Positions 54,169 through 62,670 of a stretch of DNA of 64,000 nucleotides are shown here, in pieces. Where the stretch lies: assembly GCA_017399865.1 (NCBI GenBank), contig JAFQAT010000012.1, forward strand, positions 1-64,000, in the 5' to 3' direction. The translations under genes and the position numbers were made by a program. Origin of the DNA: Bacteroidales bacterium (GTDB lineage: Bacteria; Bacteroidota; Bacteroidia; Bacteroidales; UBA932). Under the pieces are notes generated by a model. It did no database searches, was not told where the DNA came from, and worked only from the letters and a program-made list of their open reading frames with translations. The number at the start of each line of letters is the position of its first letter. Positions within the stretch are counted from its first letter, which is position 1.

Positions 54169-54609
54169 ATGAAAACTTATAAATTCAAGATCAACGGCAA
54201 CGAGTACAATGTTGCGATCAATTCAGTAGAAGGTAAGAACGCTTCAGTCACAGTGAACGGTACAGACTATCAGGTGGAGCTTGAGGAAGCACCTGCTGCA
54301 GCGCCTGTACAGGCTCCTGCAGCCGCTCCGGTTCAGGCAGCACCGGCTCCAGCTGCGGCACCGGCACCAGCAGCTGCACCGGCACCATCCGGAACTGGCA
54401 AGGCTGTGACCTCTCCTCTCCCGGGAGTCATCATTGCAGTAAAGGTCAACGTAGGTGACACAGTAAAGGCAGGTCAGGAAGTTGCAGTGCTTGAAGCCAT
54501 GAAGATGGAAAACTCCATTGAAGCGACTCATGACGGTAAAGTAACAGCCATCAATGTAGCAAAGGGCGACTCTGTGCTTGAAGGCGCTCCAATCGTAACA
54601 ATCGGATAA
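54169..54609 (+). CDS. mmdC: Biotin carboxyl carrier subunit
   Basis: The 146-residue protein has an N-terminal beta segment, an Ala-Pro hinge (about residues 41-74) and a biotinyl domain with LEAMKMEN, where Lys112 is the biotinylation site. It carries CO2 from MmdA to the membrane pump MmdB. It is 3 bases after the OadG-like gene. Confidence 0.93.
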   Translation: MKTYKFKINGNEYNVAINSVEGKNASVTVNGTDYQVELEEAPAAAPVQAPAAAPVQAAPAPAAAPAPAAAPAPSGTGKAVTSPLPGVIIAVKVNVGDTVKAGQEVAVLEAMKMENSIEATHDGKVTAINVAKGDSVLEGAPIVTIG

Positions 54610-54611
54610 TC

Positions 54612-55754
54612 ATGAATACCATTTTCGAAAGTCTGCAGCAGTTCTGGAGCTATACCGGATTCGCCAACATGACATGGCAGCACATCGTCATGATAGCGAT
54701 AGGCATCGCCTTCATAACCGTTGCCATATTGAAAGACTGGGAACCTCTGCTTCTGGTACCTATCGGTTTCGGAATGATAATCGGAAACATTCCGTTCACA
54801 GAAGGTCTTCAGGTCGGCATCTACGAAGAAGGATCCGTGATGAACATTCTGTATCAGGGCGTTCAGAAAGGATGGTATCCGCCTCTGATCTTTCTCGGAA
54901 TCGGTGCCATGACAGACTTCTCGGCACTGATATCGCAGCCTAGACTGATGCTCATCGGTGCAGCCGCCCAGATCGGTATCTTCGGTGCCTATGCCATAGC
55001 TCTCCACATGGGATTCACCCCGGCAGAATCAGGAGCAATAGGAATCATCGGTGGTGCGGACGGCCCGACCGCCATCTTCCTCTCCTCAAAGCTTGCTCCG
55101 CATCTCATGGGTGCAATTGCAGTATCAGCATATTCATACATGGCTCTGGTCCCTGTAATCCAACGTCCCATCATGCTGATGATGACCACAAAGAAGGAGC
55201 GTCTCATCAGAATGAAGGCCCCAAGACCAGTCGAGCAGAAGGAGAAGATAATCTTCCCTATCGTAGGCTTCATCCTGACAGCATTCATCGTTCCTTCCGG
55301 CATGCCGCTTCTCGGAATGCTCTTCTTCGGTAACCTGCTGAAGGAAAGCGGCGTGACAAAGAGACTTGCAGAAACAGCTCGCGGACCGCTCATCGATGTC
55401 GTAACGATCCTCATCGGCGTCACAGTCGGATGTTCGACACAGGCTACCGTATTCCTGACAGCAACATCAGTGAAGATATTCGCTCTTGGTCTCCTTTCAT
55501 TCATCATCGCCACTATTTGCGGAGTAGGATTCGTGAAGATCATGAACCTTTTCTGCAAGGAAGAGAACAAGATCAACCCTCTTATCGGAAACGCCGGAGT
55601 ATCGGCAGTACCTGACGCTGCACGCGTTTCTCAGAACGTTGGACGCGAATTCGACAAGAACAACCACCTCCTGATGCACGCGATGGCACCGAACGTGGCC
55701 GGCGTGATCGGATCGGCAGTAGCAGCAGGTATCCTGCTCAGCTTCCTGGGATAA
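54612..55754 (+). CDS. mmdB: Na+-translocating decarboxylase beta subunit
   Basis: The 380-residue membrane protein has about nine helices and the OadB signature GIIGGADGPTAIFLSSKLAP (Asp150), then VPSGMPLLGMLFFGNLLKES and TVGCSTQATVFL. It decarboxylates biotin-CO2 and pumps Na+ out. The resulting sodium gradient fits the presence of nhaA. It is 2 bases after mmdC; metH starts 23 bases later with no terminator. Confidence 0.94.
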   Translation: MNTIFESLQQFWSYTGFANMTWQHIVMIAIGIAFITVAILKDWEPLLLVPIGFGMIIGNIPFTEGLQVGIYEEGSVMNILYQGVQKGWYPPLIFLGIGAMTDFSALISQPRLMLIGAAAQIGIFGAYAIALHMGFTPAESGAIGIIGGADGPTAIFLSSKLAPHLMGAIAVSAYSYMALVPVIQRPIMLMMTTKKERLIRMKAPRPVEQKEKIIFPIVGFILTAFIVPSGMPLLGMLFFGNLLKESGVTKRLAETARGPLIDVVTILIGVTVGCSTQATVFLTATSVKIFALGLLSFIIATICGVGFVKIMNLFCKEENKINPLIGNAGVSAVPDAARVSQNVGREFDKNNHLLMHAMAPNVAGVIGSAVAAGILLSFLG

Positions 55755-55777
55755 TACTTTAACGGTCAAATATTTAC

Positions 55778-58700
55778 ATGACTGATCTGGAACATAGGAT
55801 ATTGATTCTGGATGGTGCCATGGGCACTATGATTCAGAGGTACGGACTTGCAGAGGATGACTACCGCTGCGGTCCGTTCTCCTCTTGTACCAAGGAACTC
55901 AGAGGTAACAACGAGTGCCTCAACCTGACTCATCCGGAGATAATCAAGGCAATACATAAGGAATATATAGCTGCAGGGGCAGATATAATCGAGACCAACA
56001 CTTTCAGCGCTAACGTCATTTCACAGAGAGAATACGGATGTGAGGATTTTGCGGAGCAGATGGCTTATGAAGGAGCCAGGATAGCCCGTGAGGCAGCGGA
56101 TGAGGCAGCACAAATGGCTGCGTCTGTCGGACTTGAGCGCAAGGTCTGGGTGGCAGGAAGCATGGGACCGACTTCCAAGTCGCTCTCGCTTTCTCCTGAC
56201 GTTTCCGACCCGGCGTTCAGACCATATTCATTCGATCAGATGAAGGAGGCCTACCGCGCACAGGCAGAGGCGCTGCTGCGTGGAGGTGCAGACATACTCC
56301 TCATCGAAACCTGCTTTGACGCTCTCAATGTCAAAGCCGCACTGGCAGCAATTAAGGAGATTGGTCGGAAGACGCTGATGACTCCACTGGCCCCCTCCCA
56401 GCCAAGCTGGGCCCCTCCCCCTAGCCGGGGGTGGCAAAATGCCAGTTCCATCATTCAGCCTCTTCCGGCCAAAGCAACCGTAATTCCAGTAATGATTTCG
56501 GTGTCGGTGGGAGACAGAAGCGGAAGGACACTGACCGGACAGACTCTTGAGGCATTCTACACCTCTGTCCGCCACTACCCTATCATGTCCTTCGGCCTCA
56601 ACTGCTCCCTCGGAGCGGCAGAGCTGACGCCTCTTGTCGAAGACATGAACAGATGGTGCGGATGCGCCGTCAGCTGCTATCCGAATGCAGGACTGCCGAA
56701 TGAGATGGGAGGATATGACCAGAGTCCGGAAGAAATGGCATCGCAGGTCAGGGAGATGGCCTCACGCGGCCTCATAAACATAGCAGGAGGATGCTGCGGA
56801 ACGACTCCTGACCATATCAGGGCCATCTCAAAGGAGCTCAAAGGCATCGCACCTCGACAGTTGTCCGTAAACAAGGACGTTTTCACGGATGGAATACTGA
56901 AGGTCAGCGGACTCGAAGCTGTGACCGTAGATGTAAAGACCAGCAACTTCACAAATGTCGGCGAAAGGACCAACGTTGCCGGTTCCCGCAAATTTGCAAG
57001 ACTGATTTCGGAGGGAAAATATGAGGAAGCCCTGCAGATTGCTGCGAAACAGATTGAGGACGGGGCTGCAATCATTGACATAAACATGGACGACGCGATG
57101 CTTGACAGCACGAGGGAGATGGAGCGTTTTGTCCGCTACATTTCCAATGACCCGGCAGTTGCAAAGGCTGCCCTGATGATCGACTCGTCGCATTGGGAGA
57201 CCTTGATTGCAGGACTAAAAAATGCTCAGGGCAAGTGCATAGTCAACTCCATCAGTCTTAAGGAAGGTCCGGAATCATTCATACAGAAGGCGAAGGCGAT
57301 AAAGTCGTTCGGAGCCTCCATGGTCGTCATGGCGTTCGACGAGCAGGGGCAGGCAACGACATATGAGCGCAAGATAGAAATATGTGAGAGGGCATACAGG
57401 CTGCTTACCGAAGAGGCCGGAATCAGTCCGGAAGACATAATCTTCGATGTCAACATCCTTTCCATCGGGACAGGAATAGAAGAGCATGCTAGGTATGCCA
57501 TAGATTTCATAGAGGCAGTCAGATGGATAAAGGCAAATCTGAAGGGTGCGCTTACATCCGGAGGAGTATCCAACCTGTCATTCGCATTCAGAGGAAACAA
57601 TCCGGTACGCGAAGCGATGCATTCGGCATTCCTCTACCACGCGATAAAGGCAGGTCTGGACATGGCTATCGTCAATCCTTCAATGCTTCAGATCTACGAC
57701 GAGATAGACCCTCAGCTGCTCAGATGTGTGGAAGACGTCATATTCGACAGAGATCCGGCAGCTACTGAAAGGCTCATGGATTATTGCCAGAGGCAGAAGG
57801 AGATGGCCGATCAAGCCGGCCATGACGAAAGGTGCAGCTGTCATGCCCATAATTCCCGACCTGCTCGGGAATCCCTGGAGGAAAGACTCCGCACAGCCCT
57901 TGTCAAGGGAACGTCAGCAACCCTGGATTCTGACCTCAAGGAGGCCATGGAACGATACACCAGTGCACTGGAGGTAATTGAAGGTCCTCTCATGGCAGGA
58001 ATGGAGACAGTCGGAAAGCTCTTCGGGGAAGGAAAGATGTTCCTGCCACAGGTAGTGAAGTCTGCCAAAGTGATGAGAGACGCCGTAAGCCTCCTTGAAC
58101 CATACATGAGCAATGACGACCAGAAGAGCAGCCGTCCGAAGATAGTCATAGCGACCGTCAAGGGAGATGTCCACGACATAGGAAAGAACATAACCGGAAT
58201 CGTGCTGACATGCAACGGATTCGACGTTCATGACCTTGGAGTGATGGTCGACAAGGAGACCATACTCGAAAAGGCTTCCGAACTCCATGCGGACATCATT
58301 GCCGTCAGCGGACTTATCACTCCATCGTTATACCAGATGGAGGAGATATGCCGGGAAATGGCATCACGAGGCATGGATACTCCCCTGTTTGTCGGAGGTG
58401 CAACGACTTCGTCCCTTCATACGGCCGTAAAGCTTGCGCCGCTGTACGCACATGTATTTCATGGAGCGGATGCGTCGGCAGCCGCTGTCATGGCAAAGAA
58501 ATGCATGATGGACAGGAAGACTTTCGAAGCCGAGCAGCACGCCGGGCAGGATAAGATACGCAGCATGTATGATAAGGAAAAGGGCGCAGGTGGGTCCGAT
58601 AAAGACGAACCGCGACAGGCCAAGCCCGATCGGGCATCTCACTGCAGCATACCACTGCCATCGGACATCGCAGCAAGAGAACTTTCAGCAGAAGAAGTCA

Positions 58701-59449
58701 TGCAGTACTTTGATTGGAAGATGTTCTACGCCATCTGGGGCGTGAAATATGGAAGTGTATCAGCAGAAGCGATGGAACTTATGCAGTTAAGACAGGACGC
58801 CGAAGAGGAACTCGCGCTAGGGAACTTTATCATCAAGGTATCAGCACGCTTCATGGAAGCCTGCACTGACGGTAAAGACATCATCACCGGTGGAATGCGC
58901 CTGCCGATGCTGCGCCAGGAAGGAGGAGATCAGAGGTCATTAAGTGACTTCATCGTTCTTGAGCAGTCCGAAGAGAAGTCTCCTCTCGGAATGTTCACGA
59001 TATGCGTCAAGGCCAGGAATGCTTCCCATGAAGAAGGCTGCTGCTGTCCGGCATGTTCCAACAAGTATGAGGATCTGATAGCCAAGACAGTAAGGATGAC
59101 TCTTGCCGAAGCTGCATCGAAATGGCTGGACAAGGAGATTCTACGCCAGATGCAGGACGAAAATGTCAAGGTCATCAAGCCTGCTGCAGGATACGCTTCA
59201 TGTCCGGACCATACGATGAAGAAAGATATCATGGATGTGCTTTCAGGAAGATTCGACCTTGAGATAAAGATGACGGAAAGCTATGCCATGATACCGGAGG
59301 CCAGCATATGCGGACTCATCATCATGCATCCGGAAGCAAGATATCATGAAATACGCCGCATCAGCAGGGAACAATACGACGACTATGCACAAAGAAGAGG
59401 CATGAATGAAGCCACCGCCCGTCGCTTCCTCGGCCACCTTCTGAAATAG
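55778..59449 (+). CDS. metH: Cobalamin-dependent methionine synthase with inserted palindromic element
   Basis: The 1223-residue protein has four modules. The homocysteine domain has zinc ligands Cys276, Cys339 and Cys340 (GLNCSLG, GGCCGTTP). The pterin domain begins near residue 390 (NFTNVGERTNVAGS). The cobalamin domain has Asp797-x-His799-x-x-Gly802. The C-terminal activation domain ends near 1223. Around codons 203-223 the frame runs through an inverted copy of the palindromic element found at 7222 and 34917. It adds roughly 30 residues (including PSWAPPPSRGWQN) between AALAAIKEIG and IPVMISVSVGDRSGRTL. The frame stays open and all catalytic residues are intact, so a functional enzyme is likely. 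Confidence 0.93.
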   Translation: MTDLEHRILILDGAMGTMIQRYGLAEDDYRCGPFSSCTKELRGNNECLNLTHPEIIKAIHKEYIAAGADIIETNTFSANVISQREYGCEDFAEQMAYEGARIAREAADEAAQMAASVGLERKVWVAGSMGPTSKSLSLSPDVSDPAFRPYSFDQMKEAYRAQAEALLRGGADILLIETCFDALNVKAALAAIKEIGRKTLMTPLAPSQPSWAPPPSRGWQNASSIIQPLPAKATVIPVMISVSVGDRSGRTLTGQTLEAFYTSVRHYPIMSFGLNCSLGAAELTPLVEDMNRWCGCAVSCYPNAGLPNEMGGYDQSPEEMASQVREMASRGLINIAGGCCGTTPDHIRAISKELKGIAPRQLSVNKDVFTDGILKVSGLEAVTVDVKTSNFTNVGERTNVAGSRKFARLISEGKYEEALQIAAKQIEDGAAIIDINMDDAMLDSTREMERFVRYISNDPAVAKAALMIDSSHWETLIAGLKNAQGKCIVNSISLKEGPESFIQKAKAIKSFGASMVVMAFDEQGQATTYERKIEICERAYRLLTEEAGISPEDIIFDVNILSIGTGIEEHARYAIDFIEAVRWIKANLKGALTSGGVSNLSFAFRGNNPVREAMHSAFLYHAIKAGLDMAIVNPSMLQIYDEIDPQLLRCVEDVIFDRDPAATERLMDYCQRQKEMADQAGHDERCSCHAHNSRPARESLEERLRTALVKGTSATLDSDLKEAMERYTSALEVIEGPLMAGMETVGKLFGEGKMFLPQVVKSAKVMRDAVSLLEPYMSNDDQKSSRPKIVIATVKGDVHDIGKNITGIVLTCNGFDVHDLGVMVDKETILEKASELHADIIAVSGLITPSLYQMEEICREMASRGMDTPLFVGGATTSSLHTAVKLAPLYAHVFHGADASAAAVMAKKCMMDRKTFEAEQHAGQDKIRSMYDKEKGAGGSDKDEPRQAKPDRASHCSIPLPSDIAARELSAEEVMQYFDWKMFYAIWGVKYGSVSAEAMELMQLRQDAEEELALGNFIIKVSARFMEACTDGKDIITGGMRLPMLRQEGGDQRSLSDFIVLEQSEEKSPLGMFTICVKARNASHEEGCCCPACSNKYEDLIAKTVRMTLAEAASKWLDKEILRQMQDENVKVIKPAAGYASCPDHTMKKDIMDVLSGRFDLEIKMTESYAMIPEASICGLIIMHPEARYHEIRRISREQYDDYAQRRGMNEATARRFLGHLLK
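56386..56446 (-). repeat. Palindromic element, copy C, in frame inside metH
   Basis: The ends ACTGGC (56386-56391) and GCCAGT (56441-56446) pair. Inside, the reverse complement of 56417-56436 is identical to the 20-base core of copy A (7245-7264). The internal stem is CCCAGC/GCTGGG (56398-56412), a different sequence from those of copies A and B. Confidence 0.85.
57852..57872. repeat. Short palindrome in a metH linker
   Basis: ATTCCCGA and TCGGGAAT form a perfect 8-bp inverted repeat with a 5-base loop. It encodes part of the linker between the pterin and cobalamin domains (near residue 695). Confidence 0.6.
58624..58635. repeat. Perfect 12-base palindrome in a metH linker
   Basis: GCCCGATCGGGC, followed by ATCTCA, lies in the linker between the cobalamin and activation domains (near residue 951). 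It resembles dispersed CCCGA...TCGGG repeats. Confidence 0.55.
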
Positions 59450-59495
59450 CATAAACACACAAGATCCTATACATCAAAAACTTACACAAAATCGC

Positions 59496-59570
59496 ATGAG
59501 TCAGATGGCGCAGGCGATTTCGCACAAAAAGCTGAGAGTCAGCATATTAAGAAAACACTTAAATAAATGA
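59496..59570 (+). CDS. Possible 24-codon leader ORF overlapping the metF start
   Basis: The ATG at 59496 opens a frame of 24 codons, rich in Lys, Arg and His. Its TGA stop (59568-59570) overlaps the metF ATG as ATGA. No methionine-rich or stalling motif is evident beyond two Met near the start (MSQM). It may couple translation into metF or may be chance. Confidence 0.3.
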   Translation: MSQMAQAISHKKLRVSILRKHLNK

Positions 59571-60553
59571 AAGTATCTGAAATATTGTCAACCAGTACGA
59601 AGGCTTTCCCTTCGCTTGAGATCGTGCCTCCGTTGAGAGGGCTGACAAAGGAGGAACTCCTTGAAAGCATAGCACCTTTCATGGAGTTCAAGCCAAAATA
59701 TATAAACGTGACAAGCCACAGAGATGAGTACGAGTTCCGTGAAGAGGCAAACGGGACATTCAGCCGCCATCTCGTACGCAACCGTATAAGCGAAACGACC
59801 GTATGTGCGGCAATAATGTCAAGATACGATATCGATGTCGTGCCTCACCTGATCTGCGGAGGAAGCACAAAGGAAGAGATCGAGAGCAAGCTGGATAATC
59901 TTGAATTCCTGGGTATCAATAACATACTGGCCTTGAGAGGAGACTGCATGACCGGCGAAAAACGTTTCACCGCCACTCCCGGTGGCTACAGATATGCAAG
60001 CGAACTGGTAGAAGGAATCAGAAGCTATCAGGGAAGCGCCGGATACAGACGCAGCAGAAAGCTTGAAAAAGATTCCCCGGTCAGTCTGGAGATGGCAGAT
60101 GACAGATATTTCTGCATAGGAGTCGGCGCGTATCCCGAAAAGCATTTCGAAGCCCCTAACATAGAGACGGACATAGCGAATCTGAAACGGAAGGTTGATG
60201 CAGGAGCCGATTACATCATCACCCAGATGTTCTTTGACAACAAGATCTATTATGACTTTGTTGAAAAATGCCGCGAGGCTGGGATCACGGTTCCGATCAT
60301 CCCGGGACTTAAGCCGCTGTCGACTGTCAGACAGATCGGGACACTGCCGGAAGCATTCTCACTAGACATTCCTCTGGAACTGACGGAAGCCATGAAAGAT
60401 GCAGGAGAAGACAGGAAAGCCGCCTATCAGATAGGAACAGAGTGGTGCACGATGCAGTGCAAGGACCTTATCGCACATGGAGTGCCTGCAGTCCACTTCT
60501 ACACGATGGGAAAGTCAGAAAACATCGTAAAGATTCTTCAGGAGTGCTTCTAG
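59567..60553 (+). CDS. metF: Methylenetetrahydrofolate reductase
   Basis: The 328-residue TIM-barrel flavoenzyme has the family motifs FSLEIVPP-like FPSLEIVPP, PKYINVTSHRDEYEF, NILALRGDCMTGE and FITQMFFDN-like IITQMFFDN. It reduces methylene-THF to methyl-THF, the methyl donor for MetH just upstream. Its end overlaps the convergent AraC-type gene by 4 bases. Confidence 0.93.
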   Translation: MKVSEILSTSTKAFPSLEIVPPLRGLTKEELLESIAPFMEFKPKYINVTSHRDEYEFREEANGTFSRHLVRNRISETTVCAAIMSRYDIDVVPHLICGGSTKEEIESKLDNLEFLGINNILALRGDCMTGEKRFTATPGGYRYASELVEGIRSYQGSAGYRRSRKLEKDSPVSLEMADDRYFCIGVGAYPEKHFEAPNIETDIANLKRKVDAGADYIITQMFFDNKIYYDFVEKCREAGITVPIIPGLKPLSTVRQIGTLPEAFSLDIPLELTEAMKDAGEDRKAAYQIGTEWCTMQCKDLIAHGVPAVHFYTMGKSENIVKILQECF

Positions 60554-61659
60554 GAAGCGCTCCTTTTCCTTGCATACTCGCTTGGAGTCATGCCTACTGT
60601 CTTTGTGAATGAACGGTTGAAGGTAGAGATGCTGTTGAATCCGCTCATGTCGGCGACACTCTGCATGGACAGAGGGTTTTCGGCAGGCATGGAATCTATT
60701 ATCGAGCAGGCTTCCCGGACACGCATCTGATTGATGTACTCGTAGAACGTAATGTTCAGCACATGATTGAGATAGTCTGAAAGGTATGTCCTGTTCGTGC
60801 CCACTTTGGCAGCCACATCCTGGAGGCTCAGTTTCGGATTCAGATATATCTTTTCCTTCTGCATACACTCTTCAAGACGCACTGCGATTGATGAATACAC
60901 GTCAGAGACAGAATCCTCTTCAGCAGGTGCAGTTTCGTTCCTGATCCAAGGAAATTCAAATATCGACAGCGGAGGCATGTCCACGACCGAATGCCGGCGG
61001 GACAGGCAATAGAGATAAAGCCAGGCGCATACACATACTATCTGGAAGAATGCTCCGCTGAGCCATGTCTCGTCTTTGAAGGCAATCACATACAAGCCCA
61101 TACAGATGAACAGAAGGACCACACAGTTGATTGCCCATGATACATCTATATGTTCTGTATATGAATAGTTGTCAAATATGTATTTCCTGTGGCGATGCAG
61201 AAGGACACATACAAGGATGAATGCGACAACTCCTCCGGCCAAGGCAAAATACAGGGCCAGTTCATAGACAGTATGGGTCGGGAATATGATGAACAGCGGA
61301 ACGAATATGGCCTGGGCTGCCATCGGAACCAGAACTCTCCGTTTAGTCACCCATCCGGGGGATACGACCTCTATAAAGAAGTTTGAAACGATAGGAATGT
61401 AGAGAAGGTCCAATGTGACAGATATGCCGGAAAGGAAGAAGTTCTCCCAATACCCGTCTACAAGAAATATTATGTCCTTGACATTGCAGAAGGCAAAATA
61501 GAGCATATTCAGAAACAACATGTACATCATGTTGTTCTTTTTCCTTTGAGGCCACAATAGCCATGCCCAGATTATAAAGAATACGGTAACACCTCCATGA
61601 ACATAGTGGGCTATCGCTTCTGCCGTCGGTCCCATACCTGTCATAACGTCAATTTCCAT
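60550..61659 (-). CDS. 7TM membrane receptor fused to AraC DNA-binding domain
   Basis: The 369-residue protein has seven predicted membrane helices in the first about 220 residues. A C-terminal AraC double helix-turn-helix follows: LSLQDVAAKVGTNRTYLSDYL and SMQSVADMSGFNSISTFNRSF, ending VGMTPSEYARKR. It is probably a one-component membrane sensor; the signal is unknown. The -7 box at 61665-61672 lies 5 bases before the first ATG, so the start may be leaderless, or Met6 may be used. Confidence 0.82.
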   Translation of the reverse strand: MEIDVMTGMGPTAEAIAHYVHGGVTVFFIIWAWLLWPQRKKNNMMYMLFLNMLYFAFCNVKDIIFLVDGYWENFFLSGISVTLDLLYIPIVSNFFIEVVSPGWVTKRRVLVPMAAQAIFVPLFIIFPTHTVYELALYFALAGGVVAFILVCVLLHRHRKYIFDNYSYTEHIDVSWAINCVVLLFICMGLYVIAFKDETWLSGAFFQIVCVCAWLYLYCLSRRHSVVDMPPLSIFEFPWIRNETAPAEEDSVSDVYSSIAVRLEECMQKEKIYLNPKLSLQDVAAKVGTNRTYLSDYLNHVLNITFYEYINQMRVREACSIIDSMPAENPLSMQSVADMSGFNSISTFNRSFTKTVGMTPSEYARKRSAS

Positions 61660-61664
61660 TTATA

Positions 61665-61672
61665 CAAAGATA
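61665..61672 (-). promoter_or_regulatory. -7 box 5 bases from the 7TM-AraC start codon
   Basis: TATCTTTG on the minus strand, followed by TATAA and ATG. Confidence 0.55.
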
Positions 61673-61757
61673 TGAAAAATCATGATGCAGGATGTTCACT
61701 GAAACAAAATCAGTTTGTTTTGTTGCTTTGAACAATACAATAGTGCCATAAAGTATT

Positions 61758-61765
61758 TATATTTG
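61758..61765 (+). promoter_or_regulatory. -7 box 6 bases from the zinc-ribbon gene start
   Basis: TATATTTG, then TATTCT, then ATG at 61772. It shows the longer frame from 61715 is not the real start. Confidence 0.55.
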
Positions 61766-61771
61766 TATTCT

Positions 61772-62659
61772 ATGATACACGAACAGAAAGCACAGGCAGC
61801 GGCACAGAAAAGCAAGGCTGCCGAAAAGTCAAAGGAGAGGCACAGCCACCGCACTGACGGCAGCAGGTGTCCGATCTGCGGAGCGGAAATCAGCTCCAGA
61901 TTCGAGATATGTCCGGAATGTGGCGGCAAGCTCGTCAGCTACTGCACATTCTGTGGAGCGGACATGGACAGGCATGACACGGAATGTCCGGAATGCGGAA
62001 TGCCGGCAGGAGGAGTGAAATGTCCGGAATGCGGAACACTGAACCACCGTTCGTTCTGCTCGAAATGCAACACTCCCCTGACCCGCGCGGCACAGAGGGC
62101 AGTAAAGAAAGCTCTGGAAGATCCTAAGGTCAAGGAAGCCATCGAAATGTGCGAAAAGCTTGCAGAGCTGGAGGCGCAGATTGAAGAAGCAGCCTGCGGA
62201 GAAGACGGGTATTCAGGAGAAGACGCCGCGGAGCCGGAGGAAGTGCTTTCGGAAGGAGCACTGAAGATGATGGAGATACTCGGCAACATCAAGCCTGGCA
62301 TGCCCGCCCATGCAAAGCCTGCTACCGTTCCCGCCAAGCCTAAGCCCGCAACAAAAAGCATCGACAAAGTCAAGGAAGAATACAAGAAGACCGTCAGAGA
62401 CATAAACAAGCTGTTTGATGAAATGCTTCCGCCTGCAGGGTCGACTCCTCAGGAACAGAGAAACTTCTTCTCTGCACGCAAGGTGGCTGTAGAGACGACA
62501 ATCAAGAAAAAAGTGAAAGTGCCGGTCGAATGGATCTGCAACTACTGCGGCTGCCACCACAAGCAGCCGAGCGAATGTGCTGAGCCGGAATTGGGAGGCA
62601 CATGGATATATATGGAAAAGACCGAGACAACTACAGTCAGGGAATATAAATACCAATGA
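61772..62659 (+). CDS. Multi-zinc-ribbon protein
   Basis: The 295-residue protein has three consecutive CxxC...CxxC zinc ribbons: Cys33/36/47/50, Cys58/61/72/75 and Cys84/87/96/99. A helical acidic region, a Pro/Ala/Lys-rich hinge (PAKPKPATK) and a C-terminal CNYCGC module follow. Similar double zinc-ribbon proteins act as adaptors beside kinase, PP2C and von Willebrand-type domain genes. It lies 11 bases before the kinase gene, same strand, so one operon is likely. Confidence 0.8.
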   Translation: MIHEQKAQAAAQKSKAAEKSKERHSHRTDGSRCPICGAEISSRFEICPECGGKLVSYCTFCGADMDRHDTECPECGMPAGGVKCPECGTLNHRSFCSKCNTPLTRAAQRAVKKALEDPKVKEAIEMCEKLAELEAQIEEAACGEDGYSGEDAAEPEEVLSEGALKMMEILGNIKPGMPAHAKPATVPAKPKPATKSIDKVKEEYKKTVRDINKLFDEMLPPAGSTPQEQRNFFSARKVAVETTIKKKVKVPVEWICNYCGCHHKQPSECAEPELGGTWIYMEKTETTTVREYKYQ

Positions 62660-62670
62660 TCTTTTGACAT

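Noticed and set aside
55778..59449. metH as a pseudogene because of the insertion
   Set aside because: The frame is open for 1223 codons, and the zinc, cobalamin and activation motifs are intact.
59450..59566. SAM riboswitch before metF
   Set aside because: I could not find the conserved stems of SAM-I or SAM-II classes in this 117-base gap.
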